NCBI GenBank assembly: GCA_021234155.1 | Contig: JAJEKV010000563.1 | Span: 64,001-128,000 of the forward strand | DNA from: Isoetes taiwanensis | Taxonomy: Eukaryota; Streptophyta; Lycopodiopsida; Isoetales; Isoetaceae | Length of the DNA stretch: 64,000 nucleotides | Direction: 5' to 3' | In this document: piece by piece, positions 23,222-36,070 of the stretch | Layout of the letters: each line of letters starts with the position of its first letter | Position numbering within the stretch: the first letter of the stretch is position 1 | Made by a program: the position numbers and the translations under genes | The notes under the pieces: model-generated | What the model saw: the letters and a program-made list of their open reading frames with translations, nothing else | The model's database searches: none | What the model was told of the DNA's origin: nothing

Positions 23222-24180
23222 CTTAGTTGTGTGTGCGTTCCTTAGGTCTGGAGAAACCCCTATGTGTATGGCTTGGCCTCCATAGATATATACAGTCTTA
23301 TGTTGTCGAAGCAGAATACCCTATTCCTTACTTTTACACTGAGTCTAATTCTAATTTACCCTACCCTTAACCATAATTTTACGTTGAGTAGATTATTCAT
23401 CTAACCTACCCTCTACCTTACATTTACCTTCAAGCTAGGAATGTTGCAAGCACTTGTACAAATAAACATGTTATTTAATTTCCAAAAATGTAACATATAT
23501 TGTTTTAAATGTGCATGTACTTCCATTTCACGGGAAAAGATATAATGCAAGGCCCTTACGATGAGCTCTCCCAGAATTGAGCCAATTCGAAAGAAAATAT
23601 CCTAAGTATTCTTTGATGTTAATTAAGGTGGGATTAAACATGTGAACAGGTACGGTGCTAGGGAAGTTTGTGATACGAGAATATACTTGTAGTTGTAGGC
23701 CTAAAGGCAACAACTCTAGGACTAATAAGTGGTTCGAAACCATTAACATTGTTGATTTGGAGGAAGTTTATATGGTGAACCTACCTTAAAAAGGAAGAAA
23801 ATGTCTCTCCTATTTATTAAGGCCCAGGTCGAACCTAGGCACATTACTTACAAACTAAATTCTTTCTTCCACAATAAGGACTATTTTCATTCCTTTTATT
23901 TATTTCATGGATCAATTCGTTATGGACATCTATGTCTAAAAACTTCATCTCTAAAAATCATGTAAGAAATGTGGCATTTAAGTTCGCTAAACACAAACCT
24001 ATGGTCCAATATTTATATTTTGAGCTCGTAATGCATTATAGTTGACAGTATTTTGTTGCCTGGGAATCTTTATAACTTCTTTCACTTAATCATTCTCATC
24101 ATCTGAAGACAATCCGATGAATTGTTCAGGAGACAATTCCAACTAAGAAGAGGCTGGGTTTCTTGGAACTTTTTAGGGAA
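23222..24180. other. No gene recognised
   Basis: AT-rich DNA. A minus-strand frame at 23528-23749 has no recognisable motif. Confidence 0.4.
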
Positions 24181-24181
24181 C

Positions 24182-25406
24182 CTTAACCGCATCATCATCG
24201 TCATCATCAAATAATGCAACATATGATGCTGCAATAGTTTCCTACAGTGAACAAGTTAAGAGCCAAATATTCTTTAGCAAGCATAGAATCAAGTCAATCC
24301 TGTTACAAGGAAAATAATAATATACAAAAACCTTATATTTCCATCTAGTTTTTAGAGCATGAAGAGCTCTGTTATATGCATTTAGTGTATTCCACATTGC
24401 TTGACAAACAAAAGGATAAAAAGGAAACACCTTTGAATACTTTTTACCTACCTCTGATTACTCTAAAGGATGCTTCAAGGATGAACATCTTATACATAGC
24501 TGGACATCCAACGACAGTAAATACGTCTATTTTGGAATAAATTACAACTGTCAGAAGAAATATCTAATAGAGTCATGGTAAGAACACAGACTGCAAATTA
24601 TTTTCATCAAACGTATCAACAATACATTCTTATAGAATTCTGACCACATCAGAGCAGTAAAGTTAATTTGCCTTCAAACCTGAAAGGGCTTCCAGGTGTC
24701 CGCTCTTGTATAACGAATCATGTAACAACTATTCTCATACTTGTAGAAATACGATGGGACAAATTGTAATCATAGTATGTAGGGATGAGACGCCTGCAAT
24801 GAAAGAAAAAGTGTCGAGGAGGTTAGCATGAAATTCAAGGCGGTGCCGTTTCAACTTCTTCTTTTCTATGTCTGGTCATCTGCATAACCCCCTTGCCTTG
24901 GGCACATTCATTGTTCCATTGGTATGCACCATTGAAAATTGAGTCGTATCTTGCATTAGCATATAAGAATCAATATCATGGAGATGTCTATAGGCCATTA
25001 TAGACTTCGCATGGGCAGTAAAATACAGCAAACATAAGAGATAAGTTAATTGTCCTTAGAACAAAGCATCAATCCCTCATCTGTTATGTAACTATACAAT
25101 AGACTTGGATGGATGAAAGGCCCATGTAAAGGATGAAATAACCATAATGATTTATGAGGTTGTGCATGAGGTTTTACCTTGCACATTGGGTTGCTGGACA
25201 AACTAATAACGTCTTCAACAAAGTGCTTTGACTTAAGATCCCCTGCATGAGGCAACGAAATTAGTAACACGAAAAACAAAGCAGAACAAAACAAAGTAGA
25301 ATAAATTCCATTAAATAGGCTTACCTCAAAAAGATTGTGCAGCAGACGGGCTTTGCAATTGCATGACTTAGGCATACAGCAACGGCTCATGCATCTATCA
25401 AAAGAC
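24182..25406 (-). CDS. Possible exons of an unrecognised minus-strand gene
   Basis: Several segments have splice-like borders on the minus strand. 25406-25325 (acceptor ACTTTCAG, donor GAG|GTAAGC) encodes DRCMSRCCMPKSCNCKARLL. 25242-25178 lies between CATGCAG and AAG|GTAAAAC. 24547-24452 (acceptor CTGACAG, donor GAG|GTAGGT) encodes SKIDVFTVVGCPA. A segment near 24410-24335 encodes QAMWNTLNAYNRALHALKTR. A segment near 24241-24182 encodes ETIAASYVALFDDDDDDAVK. The cysteine-rich word may bind metal. I could not chain all pieces in one clean frame and recognise no family; it may be a decayed gene or a coincidence of splice-like sites. Confidence 0.3.
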
Positions 25407-25452
25407 CTGAAAGTTTTAAGTGATAAAGATATATAAAGTAGAATAGAAATCA

Positions 25453-26160
25453 AGAAGAGTCAAATAACTTCTGGAAGCCACAGATCAACAGAATGTTTCT
25501 GATTCTATATTTATCTTCTGATGCCATATTTCCTAAATGTGCTATCTGAATGCAGTATCTTATAGATACTTTGAGAATATTGTCTTGCAAGACTAGTGAC
25601 CTACCAAAACACCAAACAAGAATGCTCTATAGAAAACGAAGTTATTCTTACAGAACCAAAGGTTTACCTGTTATTTCAAAATGTATCAGACTGGGTCATA
25701 ACTCCCCATAACACATGAACACTGCATATAGAAACATATTGAAGACAGAAGATGCTATGGATCAGAAGGCAGGACTTGAAGCAGATAAAAAGATCACAGG
25801 TTGCTTTCTGCCGCCCCAGAAAAGTCCAAGCATTTGCTTTGCTCTAGAAAGTAAAAAATGGGAAATGAAAATCGTAACATCGTAAGGAGCTTCAAACGCA
25901 TGAGAAGGTTATCTTATTGTGATAAAGAGCTTCAAAAGCTTCTGAGAAGAGTAATCTAGGCAACAAAAACTCTCAAAGAGAGGGTAAAAAAAATTCCAAA
26001 AACTTCAGAAACATAGAACTCTGCATCAAGAATAGAAGAACCATAACATTACTTTTGCTAGATAAACTGTCCCTAGCGTAGACAGGCTTCTCGGCACCAA
26101 AATGTGGGAGCGATCAGAAGTTAAAAAAAACCCATCTTTGCCCACACACATTTATTTTAC
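25453..26160. other. No gene recognised
   Basis: This stretch may hold upstream introns or the 5' side of the preceding candidate gene. No frame with a motif is visible. Confidence 0.3.
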
Positions 26161-26164
26161 GTAA

Positions 26165-26515
26165 ATGCAACTTAGGTTGCATTCTGCCACATCCGCCAAT
26201 GGCATTGCGCCATCTGGCGAAGTTTCTCTTCCGGAACTTCTGTGAAACTCTGAAGCACCGGCACTTCTTGAAATAAGATTTACCGCAGATTCTGGCGATC
26301 TACCTCTCATTCCGGCCATCTACCTCTCATTCTGATGCTTTCTACCCCCCGATTCTGGAGTTTTTACCTGCGATTCAGAGCAAGAATGCAACCTAAGTTG
26401 CATCCACGTTATAAGAATGGCAGTTTACTGCCGATTCGGAGTCATCCACGCCTCCCGCGCTCTGGCGTCGGCGAGGATTCCTCCCGAATCGGCAATCGCT
26501 ACCATTCTTCTATCT
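26165..26515. mobile_element. MITE-like element plus adjoining hairpin (copy A)
   Basis: A perfect 21-bp inverted repeat (26165-26185 and 26383-26403, half-site ATGCAACTTAGGTTGC) encloses about 200 bp with repeated words such as CATTCTGATG and CTACCTCTCATTC. It is followed within 10 bp by an imperfect hairpin (about 26408-26512) containing ACGCCTCCCGCGCT. The same architecture occurs at 49425-49798. There is no coding capacity. Confidence 0.7.
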
Positions 26516-26536
26516 GAATACAAATGTGAACCCCCC

Positions 26537-26641
26537 TTGGCGTAAACATTCACAAATCCAGCACCACTTAATAATAATCTAGTGGGATAAACGTAAACAT
26601 TCACAAGTCCAACACTGCTTAATAATAATCCAGTGGGATAA
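26537..26641. repeat. Tandem duplication of about 55 bp
   Basis: CGTAAACATTCACAA(A/G)TCCA ... AATAATAATC(T/C)AGTGGGATAA appears twice in a row with a few substitutions. Confidence 0.85.
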
Positions 26642-27542
26642 GCTATCAGCCTGATTGAATGTGACTGTTATGTCATGCCTCTATGTTGTAAGGACCTCTG
26701 CCTTTGCTAAGTCTGCTGCAGCTATAAGAATTCTATATTGCTTTCCCACTGCTGATGCAACTTTTTGCATATCATCTTTCTTGCGGTTGTGTTCTTGCAA
26801 CCAATAAGAATCCAAATTTAATCTAGCAAGAGCCATAAAAAGTCTACTCCTTTTAGCTGGAAAATTAGAGTATGAGAATTCAATATATGCATCACTTTAG
26901 CTTAAGGTTTATGTTTTCACAATGCTTTCGGCATCAACATGAAATGTTGAATGTGAGTAATATGTAGGCATCTACTGCACACAATTTACCATTCTAATTA
27001 TATGCGTATAAGTTAATGCAATTGTGTGGAGTCAATGCATACAACTACTAGTAAATTTTGCAATGACAGGTGAATGAAATATTATGAAATTTTCTTTCAT
27101 GTTGTTAGTGTCAGAATTATTATTGCACATATTTATCCTCTTTTTGTAACACAAATCCTTCTCAGAATTTTCCAGCTCTATTGCACAATATATGATTCTT
27201 TATTGAATTCTTTTGATATACTGAAGGATTCTGTTCTCATCACATACGGTAATAGTCATCTAGTATCATAGGAGTTGACTTTTTTTTTGCTTTTCCTCTT
27301 GTGGGATTATTCCCAACGAATTCTAAAGAGTAGTCATTCCATGGCAACTATGTTTGGTCCAACAATTACCTTCAAATTCTCATTATATTTGTGAGAGGGA
27401 CTCACTATAGATGCACATCAAATTGGTCAATCGAGATTAAGGAAATGGAACTAGAAAAACTCCACAGCTAGCAAGATGACAATCCCAAAACCATCAATAT
27501 CACAATCATCATAAAACTCAATGTCACAGTCATCATAAGCCC
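26642..27542. other. No gene recognised
   Basis: AT-rich DNA immediately outside the 3' LTR of the gypsy element. The last five bases, AGCCC, are the target-site duplication. Confidence 0.45.
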
Positions 27543-29017
27543 TGTGGCGTCCCATCCTCGTATATGATGCTCCAATCATATAAGAACTGGAGTTCGTCCC
27601 TCTTGCCAATACACATGCTGACGGAGGTTGTTCACCTAACATCAAATCCTTGATAATCGACAAGAACTCGACGGGGAAGAATGGATATGTCATTCATCCC
27701 ATCTCCCTCAGGATCGACGTAGCTACGGAAGCGTAAACAAACGTAAGCACATAGCATCAAACACATATAGTTCCACCTCGATGGGTGGCTTACCATACAT
27801 CTGCATCAACATCATCAATACAACAACATAGGAAAAAAACCTACCCAAGGCTCAAACTCAAGGGGTGGACTGAAAGCTTGGGTTTCCAAAGATCAAATCA
27901 GATAGAGTTCATAACAATGGACTTGGCTGGCATAACATGGTTGTTGGTAGTCCGCTCTATCCGTGCAGAATAGGCTGATAAGTCTTGTTGACCGTAACCT
28001 ATCGAGTACATAGCCAAAGGGGCTACTCCTAGGTTGCATCTCCCCAGTCCCGATGAGGCAGGAGGAGATCACTCCCTCCAGAAGCATGCATGCCTATTAC
28101 AGGCGGCTAGAGAGCCACTGCTCGTCTACGACTTGAACCCCATTGAAGGTGACACATCACCCAAGAGGTGTCGAACCTATGCCTTGCCCACACTCAGTGG
28201 CAAGCCATCAGGCCTAGCCAGCTAAGATCCCCGGTAGGATTTACCAGAGGGATCAATCTGTAATGGGATATGTCCCCCTTATACGTCGGTCTAGCCCCGG
28301 TACCCACAGCCACGTAGGCTCTTATGCACAGGCCACAATAATTTGGGAATTATGAAGGCTAACTAGGTACATGATCTACTAAGGCCTTTAGGGTCTCTAC
28401 TCCCCTTCCTAATACATAGGAGCTTACAGAGATCAACCATAATCATCCATAGAACTAAAAAACAAAATATCATCTAATCTATCTATCTAACATACATGGT
28501 TAGGTTCTGTCACTAGAGGATGAGATCTCGGAATCTATAGGGCCTCTAAGGCTAATTTAGCATACCAACTTGGCTTAATGCCAGACGGGAAGTCGGAAAT
28601 GCACAACAAAATGACCACCTACCGGATCCTTGACTCGCTCTAGCTCCACAGACAGCGTCCATGCTATTGATCAGGAAGGAGATGAACGACCATAGGAGAA
28701 GCGGGCTTCGCGGCATCTGATCAGGAATGACGCAAGCACTTGGTGAGGCAAGCTCTTGGAGACTGGAATCTGAGAAAGGCAAGTTTAGGGTTCTAGCCTC
28801 TTTTACATGACTCTTTTAGGGTTAGGGTCTAAAAGGTCATGTGGGGCTTTGCCACATGGCAAAATGGGGTTATATGCACATGTTAAAAGGCATGTGCAAT
28901 ATAACAAGTTTCCCCCTAGGGTGCAACCCTTTACGGTTGCCAAGTACATCTCGTCAAGGGCAACATGTATGAGTGAAGTGGCAGTATAATATACATATAT
29001 TATGCTAGAATGTCACA
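27543..29017 (-). repeat. 3' LTR of the gypsy element
   Basis: It begins TGTGGCGTCCC and ends GAATGTCACA on the plus strand, matching 38054-39511 along its length. On the element's own strand it starts TGTGACATT just after the purine-rich AAGATGGGCAGAT. Confidence 0.9.
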
Positions 29018-29749
29018 ATCTGCCCATCTTGAACTGATGTTGTCCGCAGCATCATGCGTCTCGCCATATTAGAACCTGTGTGATCCCTACAACTTATTCA
29101 ATACATACAGTTATTACAATTACCTTAAGGTAATATTTAAATTTATTACTACGATCATCTCATTAATTTCATAATTTATCATAGTAAGGTAATTATTTAT
29201 ACCTTACTTAAAATAACACTTAATATTTGCAAAACTTTTGTCCACTTTTTATAAAATTTTATTTTAAGGTCCATTTTCTCTCCTCGCAGCACATTATGAC
29301 AAAAAATATGTGCTGCAAGTCTTCACAGTGTGACCCTCCTTCCCTTTAGATTGTTTTATTGGCCTGCATGTTCAACACTATGTTAATACACATTTATTTA
29401 TTAGAAAAATATAGTTATTAGGGAACCACCCATTTAATTACTATTAATTTAACTACAGGAATGCAAGATTAATCTCCCGGCGTAGGAAGAGGATGCTTCT
29501 CCCATTGTGGTCGTGGAGACAGCCCCCTATAATGCCTAGGATGATGCTAATGCCTACACCTTTCATCACCCTTGGCATGGAGGATAGCTTCTTCCTCATA
29601 ATGGCCATAGACTAGAAGTGCTTTCCTATCAATGCATGATCCTATATGACCTCTTATCTCTGAATTTGTCTACTTCTGTGGCGTCGGAAGTAGACTTTTA
29701 ATCTACCTTCTACTCACCTATCAGTTCAGTGTCGACTATTTCAGTGACG

Positions 29750-29870
29750 ATTCAACCCTTGCATTGCTCCATAAATTGTGGGTACTGCTTCTCAAGATTT
29801 GATTGTAGTACCGACGTAGCGTCTTCCACTGGTAAGTGCGTCCATTTCACTAGGTATTGGAGAAATTGAG
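29750..29870 (-). pseudogene. Chromodomain-like remnant after integrase
   Basis: The minus strand reads YLVKWTHLPVEDAT, close to the LVKWKGYP-x-x-x-ATWE signature of chromodomains at the end of plant chromovirus integrases. About 200 bp upstream on the minus strand lies KLAPRWAGPFRI, the usual linker word after integrase. Only short pieces are readable. Confidence 0.6.
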
Positions 29871-30451
29871 ATCTTCTTATCTTCTTATAGGATCTGCCAA
29901 GAAGAACTTCCGGATAATCTCAAGTTGATCGTCCGTCATTTCTAGTCATGTCGGTGCCTCCACTACTTCCTTTGGATTAGGAATGTACCTCTTTAGAAGA
30001 CTTACTTGGAAAACTCTATGGATTGGTTACCTACTCTTTTGGTTATCCTGAATGGTCCAGCCCACCTTGGAGCAAGCTTCTTGCAATTGTCGATGCGAAG
30101 CTTCGCTTGTTTGAACTTGATCTTCAGCCAAACATTGTCCCCTACTTGGAACTCTCTTACGATTTTGTGCCTATCTGTTATGCTCTTCTGCCGATTTCTT
30201 GCTGCTAGAAGATATCCTCTTACTTCCTTGACAATTGTTGCATGTCAGCTAGCATCTATTGGGATACTTCTACCTTGGACACTGAATTGTGCCAAGTGTC
30301 TGGAGTCAAGCATCGTGAGCGATGACATTTAAGATGACTCCTGCTTGGTGCTATTGTATGCAAACTCTACCAAGTGGATGTAGTCGTTCCACTTCGATTG
30401 CTTGTTCTAGACATAGTTTCTCAACACGTCTTCAAGTATCTGATTCATACG

Positions 30452-30996
30452 CTATGTCTGCCCATCTGTTTGAGGATGATATGGCGTGCTCATTGACAGC
30501 TTCGTCTGAATGGTGCTGAAGAGATCTTGCCAAAATGCACTCATGAACTTCGAATCTCTATCAGATATTATCTCTCTCAGCATCCCATGGAGTTTGAAGA
30601 TCTCCTTTATGAATAACACGACGATATCCAATGTCGTGTTGGTGGTCCTGCATGGCACAAAATGCGCCATCTTTGACAACTTGTCGACCACGACCATTAA
30701 GGCATCCTTGCCCCTTATGGTTCTGGGAAGCCCTGTTATGAAGTCCATGCTAATTACCTCCTATTTGGCTTTTGGCACTAGGAATGGCTATAGTGCTCCT
30801 GAAATCCGAAGTTGTTCTGCCTTTGTCTGCTAATAGAGCTACTCTTTATTTTGAAGTGGGTTTTCATAAAACCTACTTGGCCGGCTATTGGGCTATTGTG
30901 CATGTCATGGAGTGTCAACTTCCTAACCCCGGATGACAATTTGTTCTTATGGTACAATAGGCTACCTTCCTTCTTGAAATGCTTGAAGGTCTCCAT
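30452..30996 (-). pseudogene. gypsy integrase remnant
   Basis: 30996-30778 carries the zinc-binding front part (HDMHNSPIAGQVG). 30748-30452 carries the catalytic core start: MDFITGLPRTIRGKDALMVV, then SDRDSKFMSAFWQDLF and STPYHPQTDGQT. The first two catalytic aspartates are visible. The two parts are in different frames. Confidence 0.8.
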
Positions 30997-31197
30997 ATCT
31001 TTGTCCGTTCTTGCCTCTTTTGAATGGCTTGCCCATGCTTCCTTGAAGTCTCAGGCATTGATGATTGTTGACATGGCATTGCAATGGACTTTCGTCATCA
31101 AAGAGTGCCTTGAGAGCGCGTCCGTAACCACATTGAGCTTGCCTGGTTTGTACACGATGTCAAAATTATACTCCTCCAGGAACTCCATCTATCTCTT

Positions 31198-32340
31198 TTA
31201 TCTCAAGTTGAGATGTGGTTGGGTGAAGACATACTGTAGACTCTGATGGTCTGAATCTAATTGGAACTTCCTTACCAATAGATAGTGTCTCCATATCCTC
31301 AATGCTCTCACCACTGCCAACAACTCCTGATCATGGGTTAGGTAGCGCGTTTCGGCATCGTTCATCTTCCTTGAGGCATACGCTACAACCCTCTCCTCCT
31401 GCATGAAGATTGCTCCTGCAATCTTACTAGCATCGGTTGCTACCAACTTGTCCTTCTCTAGGTCTGGCAATGTCAAGACTGGGGCAGTCATTAAAGCCTC
31501 CTTCAACATCTCAAATCCTATTTGGACCTTCTTTTGCGAATGACTCGCCCAGTCCTTTATCTTCTCTGCTTTGGTGAAAACTGTTAGCGGGGCTGCTATC
31601 TTGGCAAAGTTCTTGACGAACTTTCTGTAATAACCCGCTAAACCGAGGAAGCTCCTCACTTCATAGACGTTCTTCGATGCTGGCCAAGGTCGGTGGAAAT
31701 CCCCTCTGCTGAAATTATATGTCCCAAGTATTCTACTCTTTCGATAACAAAGTGACACTTGGACAACTTCGTGTAGAGTTGATGCCTCCTCAGTTTTTCA
31801 AGTACCGTCCTCAAGTGTTGTACATGTTCCTCGAGGAGCTTCCTATAGACCAAAATGTCGTCAAAGAAAACTATGATGAATGTATCAAGAAACGCATGAA
31901 AAATATCGTTCATGAGCCTCGTGAAAGTTGCTGGGGCATTGAACAGTTCGAATGGCATCACTCTGAACTCATAGTGGTCATATCTCATTCTAAAAGCGGT
32001 CTTATGGATGTCTTCTTCCTTAATCCTGATCTGGTAGTTATCCCGACCTTAAATCTATCTTAGAGAAGAATTTTGCACCTTGGAGTTGATCCATCAAATC
32101 GTCTGATCTGGGTAAGGCGTAATTGTTCTTGATGGTGTGCTTGTTTAATTGATGATAGTTATGCACATCCTCAAGCTTCTATTTTTCTTCTTGACGAATA
32201 GGATAGATGCCCCGAACGGAGAGACACTAGGTCTTATTAACCATAGATCTAACAACTCTTGCAACTGCCTCTTCAATTCTGCCAACTCTTGAGCTGCCAT
32301 TCTGTACGATGACTTACTTGTGGACTTGGTCCCTGGTTCA
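31198..32340 (-). pseudogene. gypsy reverse transcriptase and RNase H
   Basis: On the minus strand the RT begins with [20 protein letters not shown] (about 32250-32190). It continues with MRYDHYEFRVMPFELFNAPA and FFDDILVYRK (31988-31656), then the connection LGLAGYYRKFVKNFAKIAAP, and RNase H with LVATDASKIAGAIFMQE and YLTHDQELLAVVRALRIWRH (31758-31198). The active site reads FFDD in place of YxDD. Frameshifts separate the pieces. Confidence 0.85.
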
Positions 32341-32639
32341 AGTGCTATTTCACGCTCGATTCCCCTATACAGAGAAAGTCACTTGATCTCATCTGAAAAT
32401 AGAACACGGAATTCCTTCACTAGCTTGGCTATTTGCTTCGGCAACTTGCTCAATGCTTTGCCCTCCTTGTCTTTCTCTATTTCTGGCTCTTAAACGTCAA
32501 GCTCGAAGATGTAGAGTCAATGGGCACAAGGATGTGGCATTCACCCTGGATGTAGTCGCAAGCTTCTTTGTTGTCATGTTTCGGAATGTCTCCCATCCTC
32601 CTAGCTCTGCTAGTGCCGCATTCATCACAAAAAGACAGT

Positions 32640-33663
32640 TGTGCATCTGATGTCCCTGTTGGAAGCACCTAAAGCATGCTTTTCTATATATTCTTACCTC
32701 TTCTCTTTCGGGATGGACTGCAAAAACTGCTTCACTGCTTTTAAGTAGTTTGAACCTCCCGCTTGCCCTTTATCCTTGAAAGTGACTTGCTTCTTGTCCT
32801 GCTTCCAGTTGTTTGCATTGTACTGTGGTCTAGCAAATGCCGGACTTGTTGCTCTCAAACTATAGCTTCCGGTAGCTTTCCCCTTATCCTGATAGTACTG
32901 ATGCTTTTGTCCGTTGCTCTGGGGACTTGTTCCTTGTAGGCTCAAGGCTTTGGACTCTGCTTTTGATACTGTTCTGGGGGTTGAAAGCTCTCACAAGCTT
33001 CCTGATCTCATCATTCAAGCCTTCAATGTACCCCTCAACTGCGTATCTTTCACTCAACTTCGGTGCATACAACCTCAGTCTCATGAAATATTTGGTGTAC
33101 TTCTGCACTGCTACTGCATCATACATTCTCTTGGTACGTAATGATGCTTAAATGCACTAAAAAACTTCTTAAACTTGTAGCTGTCCCTGCTCAGCCCATG
33201 GGCCCTAGCATAGCCTTTCCACCAAATTCTAGCTACTCCTTTGAGGTTAGCTGTAGCCACTCTGCCCTTGTCTTTGTCCTTCATGCCATATGTATTCCTA
33301 TACTCTCTCATCTAATCTAACCAGGCTTCTGCTTCCATTCCTCATCTGCTATCTCCTGAGAACTAGACTAGTTTCTTGGCTTTCCAGACATTGCTCAGTG
33401 CGGAGTCGACTTTCTTCTGATAGTCGGCCACGTTTCTGCCGTTATCTCAGTTCTGACCATCCCAGATTGTCCTGCTCCTCTGATTCCGAGTCAGATTTGG
33501 AACTGGTGTCTGAGGAGTCCATGCTGGGGGATCTCCTTCTCTGGTTCCTCTTCTTAATTCCCTTATCTGTTCTCTGAGCAGGTTCTTGAGGTAACTGGAC
33601 GTTCTGGTTCGGTGCAATTGCTGCTCTTTTCACCAATAAGGCTTTTATCTCCTGGATATCCAA
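32640..33663 (-). pseudogene. gypsy gag with CCHC zinc knuckle
   Basis: Minus-strand pieces include KGVARIWWKGYARAHGL and HHYVPRECMMQ (33311-33111), typical of gypsy gag. A later piece is VQKYTKYFMRLRLYAPKLSE (33126-32884). A zinc knuckle CFRCFQQGHQMHNC spans about 32690-32640. A serine- and acid-rich segment precedes it (33663-33442). Three frames are needed to read it. Confidence 0.8.
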
Positions 33664-35807
33664 TATCCGATCTCATCTGGGATATCTCTTCTTCAGGGGT
33701 CTGCACTTCGAACTCTGAATTCCTTGGCTGGAATTATAGGATCGGAGTTTCTTCGTCCCGATGATGTCGGTGCTGCTCTATGGTCCTTGGCACTCTAGTT
33801 GCATACACATTACATTGCAACTCTTATGATTAGCTTTTGTTTGTTATAACATTGGTTGTATTTGATGATATAGTTATATGGACAAAATTATATCAAAGAA
33901 TGTTTATAGATAGATAGATAGATAGTATTTTATAATGCCAACAAAATATATTCATAAGATAAGTACATTATTACAATGATTGAGACAAAAACTTAAACTG
34001 TTCTTGGAATCTCTGATATGTTAGATGATCCTCCAAGAACTTCTTTACTTGGGCTGTACCAACTGTACATCCCAAGTTCCTGAGAATATTCTCGGGTGGC
34101 CCACATTGAATGGCTGTTACTAACACTTCTACCCTTTGGTGGGAGGTATCGGCTGCAGTGATGGCTAGCTTGCCTTGTCGTCGGTAGGGAACCACGAAGT
34201 CGAAGATGCTCAAGGCCAATGTTCTCTTCAATATGACATGATCAATGTTTTGAGGCAATCGCGCATGTCTACCAATTCCTGAAAGAGAAATCATCATGAA
34301 CACTCCTCCCGTGGGCTGAATTGCCAGTGGATCACTGCTATTTTTCCGTCGATAAGGAGTGGGAGGTAGTATCTAAGTGCCTTGTCGTGTCCTGCTTCTC
34401 TTGCCTCGTCTCTGGTTTTGACGTTAGACCTATGTCTCCGTGCATAATCATTTATTGAGATTGCCATTCAAGTCCTTATAATCTGCTAGCATGGATCTGA
34501 AGGTGGCCAGGTTGACCTCTCTTCTGTCAATGCCAGCTGGAGTCAGTGATGAGGAACTAGGCAGGAGTGCACTCGTTGTCTTGCCCCGGATGCCCACCCG
34601 TTCTTGAATGGCGATGAACTCTTCTTCTGAAGGTAGCTCTTATTGGGTCATGAGTTAACAGATGTTGCTATAGGCTTCCATGTCTGAAGTTGATTGCCCC
34701 GTATAGGTATCGGCTTCTCGTATGTTGATGGGAAAGTCTTGAGTCTTCCGATCGATGAAGTCATCAAGATTGGGCTGCTGACATAGAAAATGCAAGAGCT
34801 CGTCTGCCCTGTATCCTCGATCTCTGCACTCCAGAAGGTTCTTGATGTCGTGCAGGAGGAGATACTCATGTCCTTCGATCATGATCAGGGTTAAGCTTGT
34901 AATGCCTAACCCGAGTGGGGGAGCTATCCTTGTCATCCGCATGTCCTCGTCAAAACTCTGAAGTTCCCGTTGCCGCTTTTGGATTAGGTCGACTTCAATG
35001 CGGTCTTCGACGCCGTAGCCGTGCCCTCCTTCTTTCTTCTTTCTCGGTTCTGAGCCTTCATATTCTAGAAGTAGCTAATCTTCTGCTGTGGAGAAAGGGC
35101 TCCATGTTCAATGGCTGGATAGAGGGTTCTCCTATTTGGGTTTGGCTTGGTGAAATAAGAATATGGCTACAGCAGCGATATAGGAGAAGTATCTTTTCCT
35201 ATTTATTGTCATAGTCATATAGTCTGGCATGCGAGCAGCCTTCTTGTCTAGGTACTTAGCAATATTGGGAACATCGCTCAAGGCGGCTTGAAGAGATGCC
35301 TTCGGTGAAAAATACCTATGCATGGAGGAAGCAGGGAAGGACATACTTTTGTTTGGAACTCTCGCATGACCTCTTGGTAAAATGGGGTTGCATCTATTAT
35401 GGAATCTACATCAAGTTGTTTCCGAAAAACTGAGAAGATTGCTTTGATGTCTGCTTCAGCTATGTGAGCAGTGGCGTTGTACCAGTGCCTGAAGGATGAA
35501 GTGGCCACGATACCGAGGTGAATGGGATTACAAAACAGATGTATGAGTGCCACAATGATAAAAATTTTTGCCTTGGAGTCAGGAGTGAAATTATAGGTTG
35601 TAAATGAAAGTTATATGTGTATATATAGGCTAAATGCTAATTTTATAATTTTTAGGGTTTGGAAAAATCTATCATTTTGAGGTTTAATTAGGTATTTCTT
35701 GAGTAGTTTGAAGTTGTGACATGCAAAAGACTTTCTAATGATCTTATTGCAATAGATTTCATCTAATTTGGAGGTGTTTTGGGAAAGTTATGGCAATTTA
35801 AAATTTG

Positions 35808-35880
35808 ACTACTCACACAGTGTGGTAGAGCATGGAGCTAAAGATTAGGTAGGGCTACATGCGCACTCTATAAGTATTGA
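35808..35880. repeat. Short hairpin element, copy 1 (degenerate)
   Basis: It starts GACTACTCACACAGTG and ends TGCGCACTCTATAAGTATTG, with arms about 20 nt long and imperfectly complementary. It is one of four copies in the gypsy internal region. Confidence 0.65.
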
Positions 35881-35998
35881 TTGCTCGTATTGGTCCTTAG
35901 TGAGTCTAAAAGTTTGGTATGAAGACAGATTCTTGCTATACTCGAGGAGTGCAGCCAGGATATGCCCTTGTTTTCTTGTTTAAGAGTAGAGCCATGGT

Positions 35999-36070
35999 CG
36001 AGTACTCACACAGTGCATCCAGGCCATTTCTAAATTTTAGAAAGGGCTCCAGGTGCACTCTGTGAGTAGT
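35999..36070. repeat. Short hairpin element, copy 2
   Basis: GAGTACTCACACAGTGCA pairs with GTGCACTCTGTGAGTAGT across a roughly 35-nt spacer containing AGGGCTCCAGG. Confidence 0.75.

Noticed and set aside
24452-24547. Exon resembling a DPH1/DPH2 diphthamide enzyme (IDVFTVVGCPA)
   Set aside because: Only this short word resembles it; the neighbouring candidate exons do not match the rest of DPH proteins as I remember them.
27785-28989. Several 60-80 codon frames between 27.4 and 29.0 kb and between 38.0 and 39.5 kb
   Set aside because: They lie in the LTRs, and the matching LTR breaks each frame.
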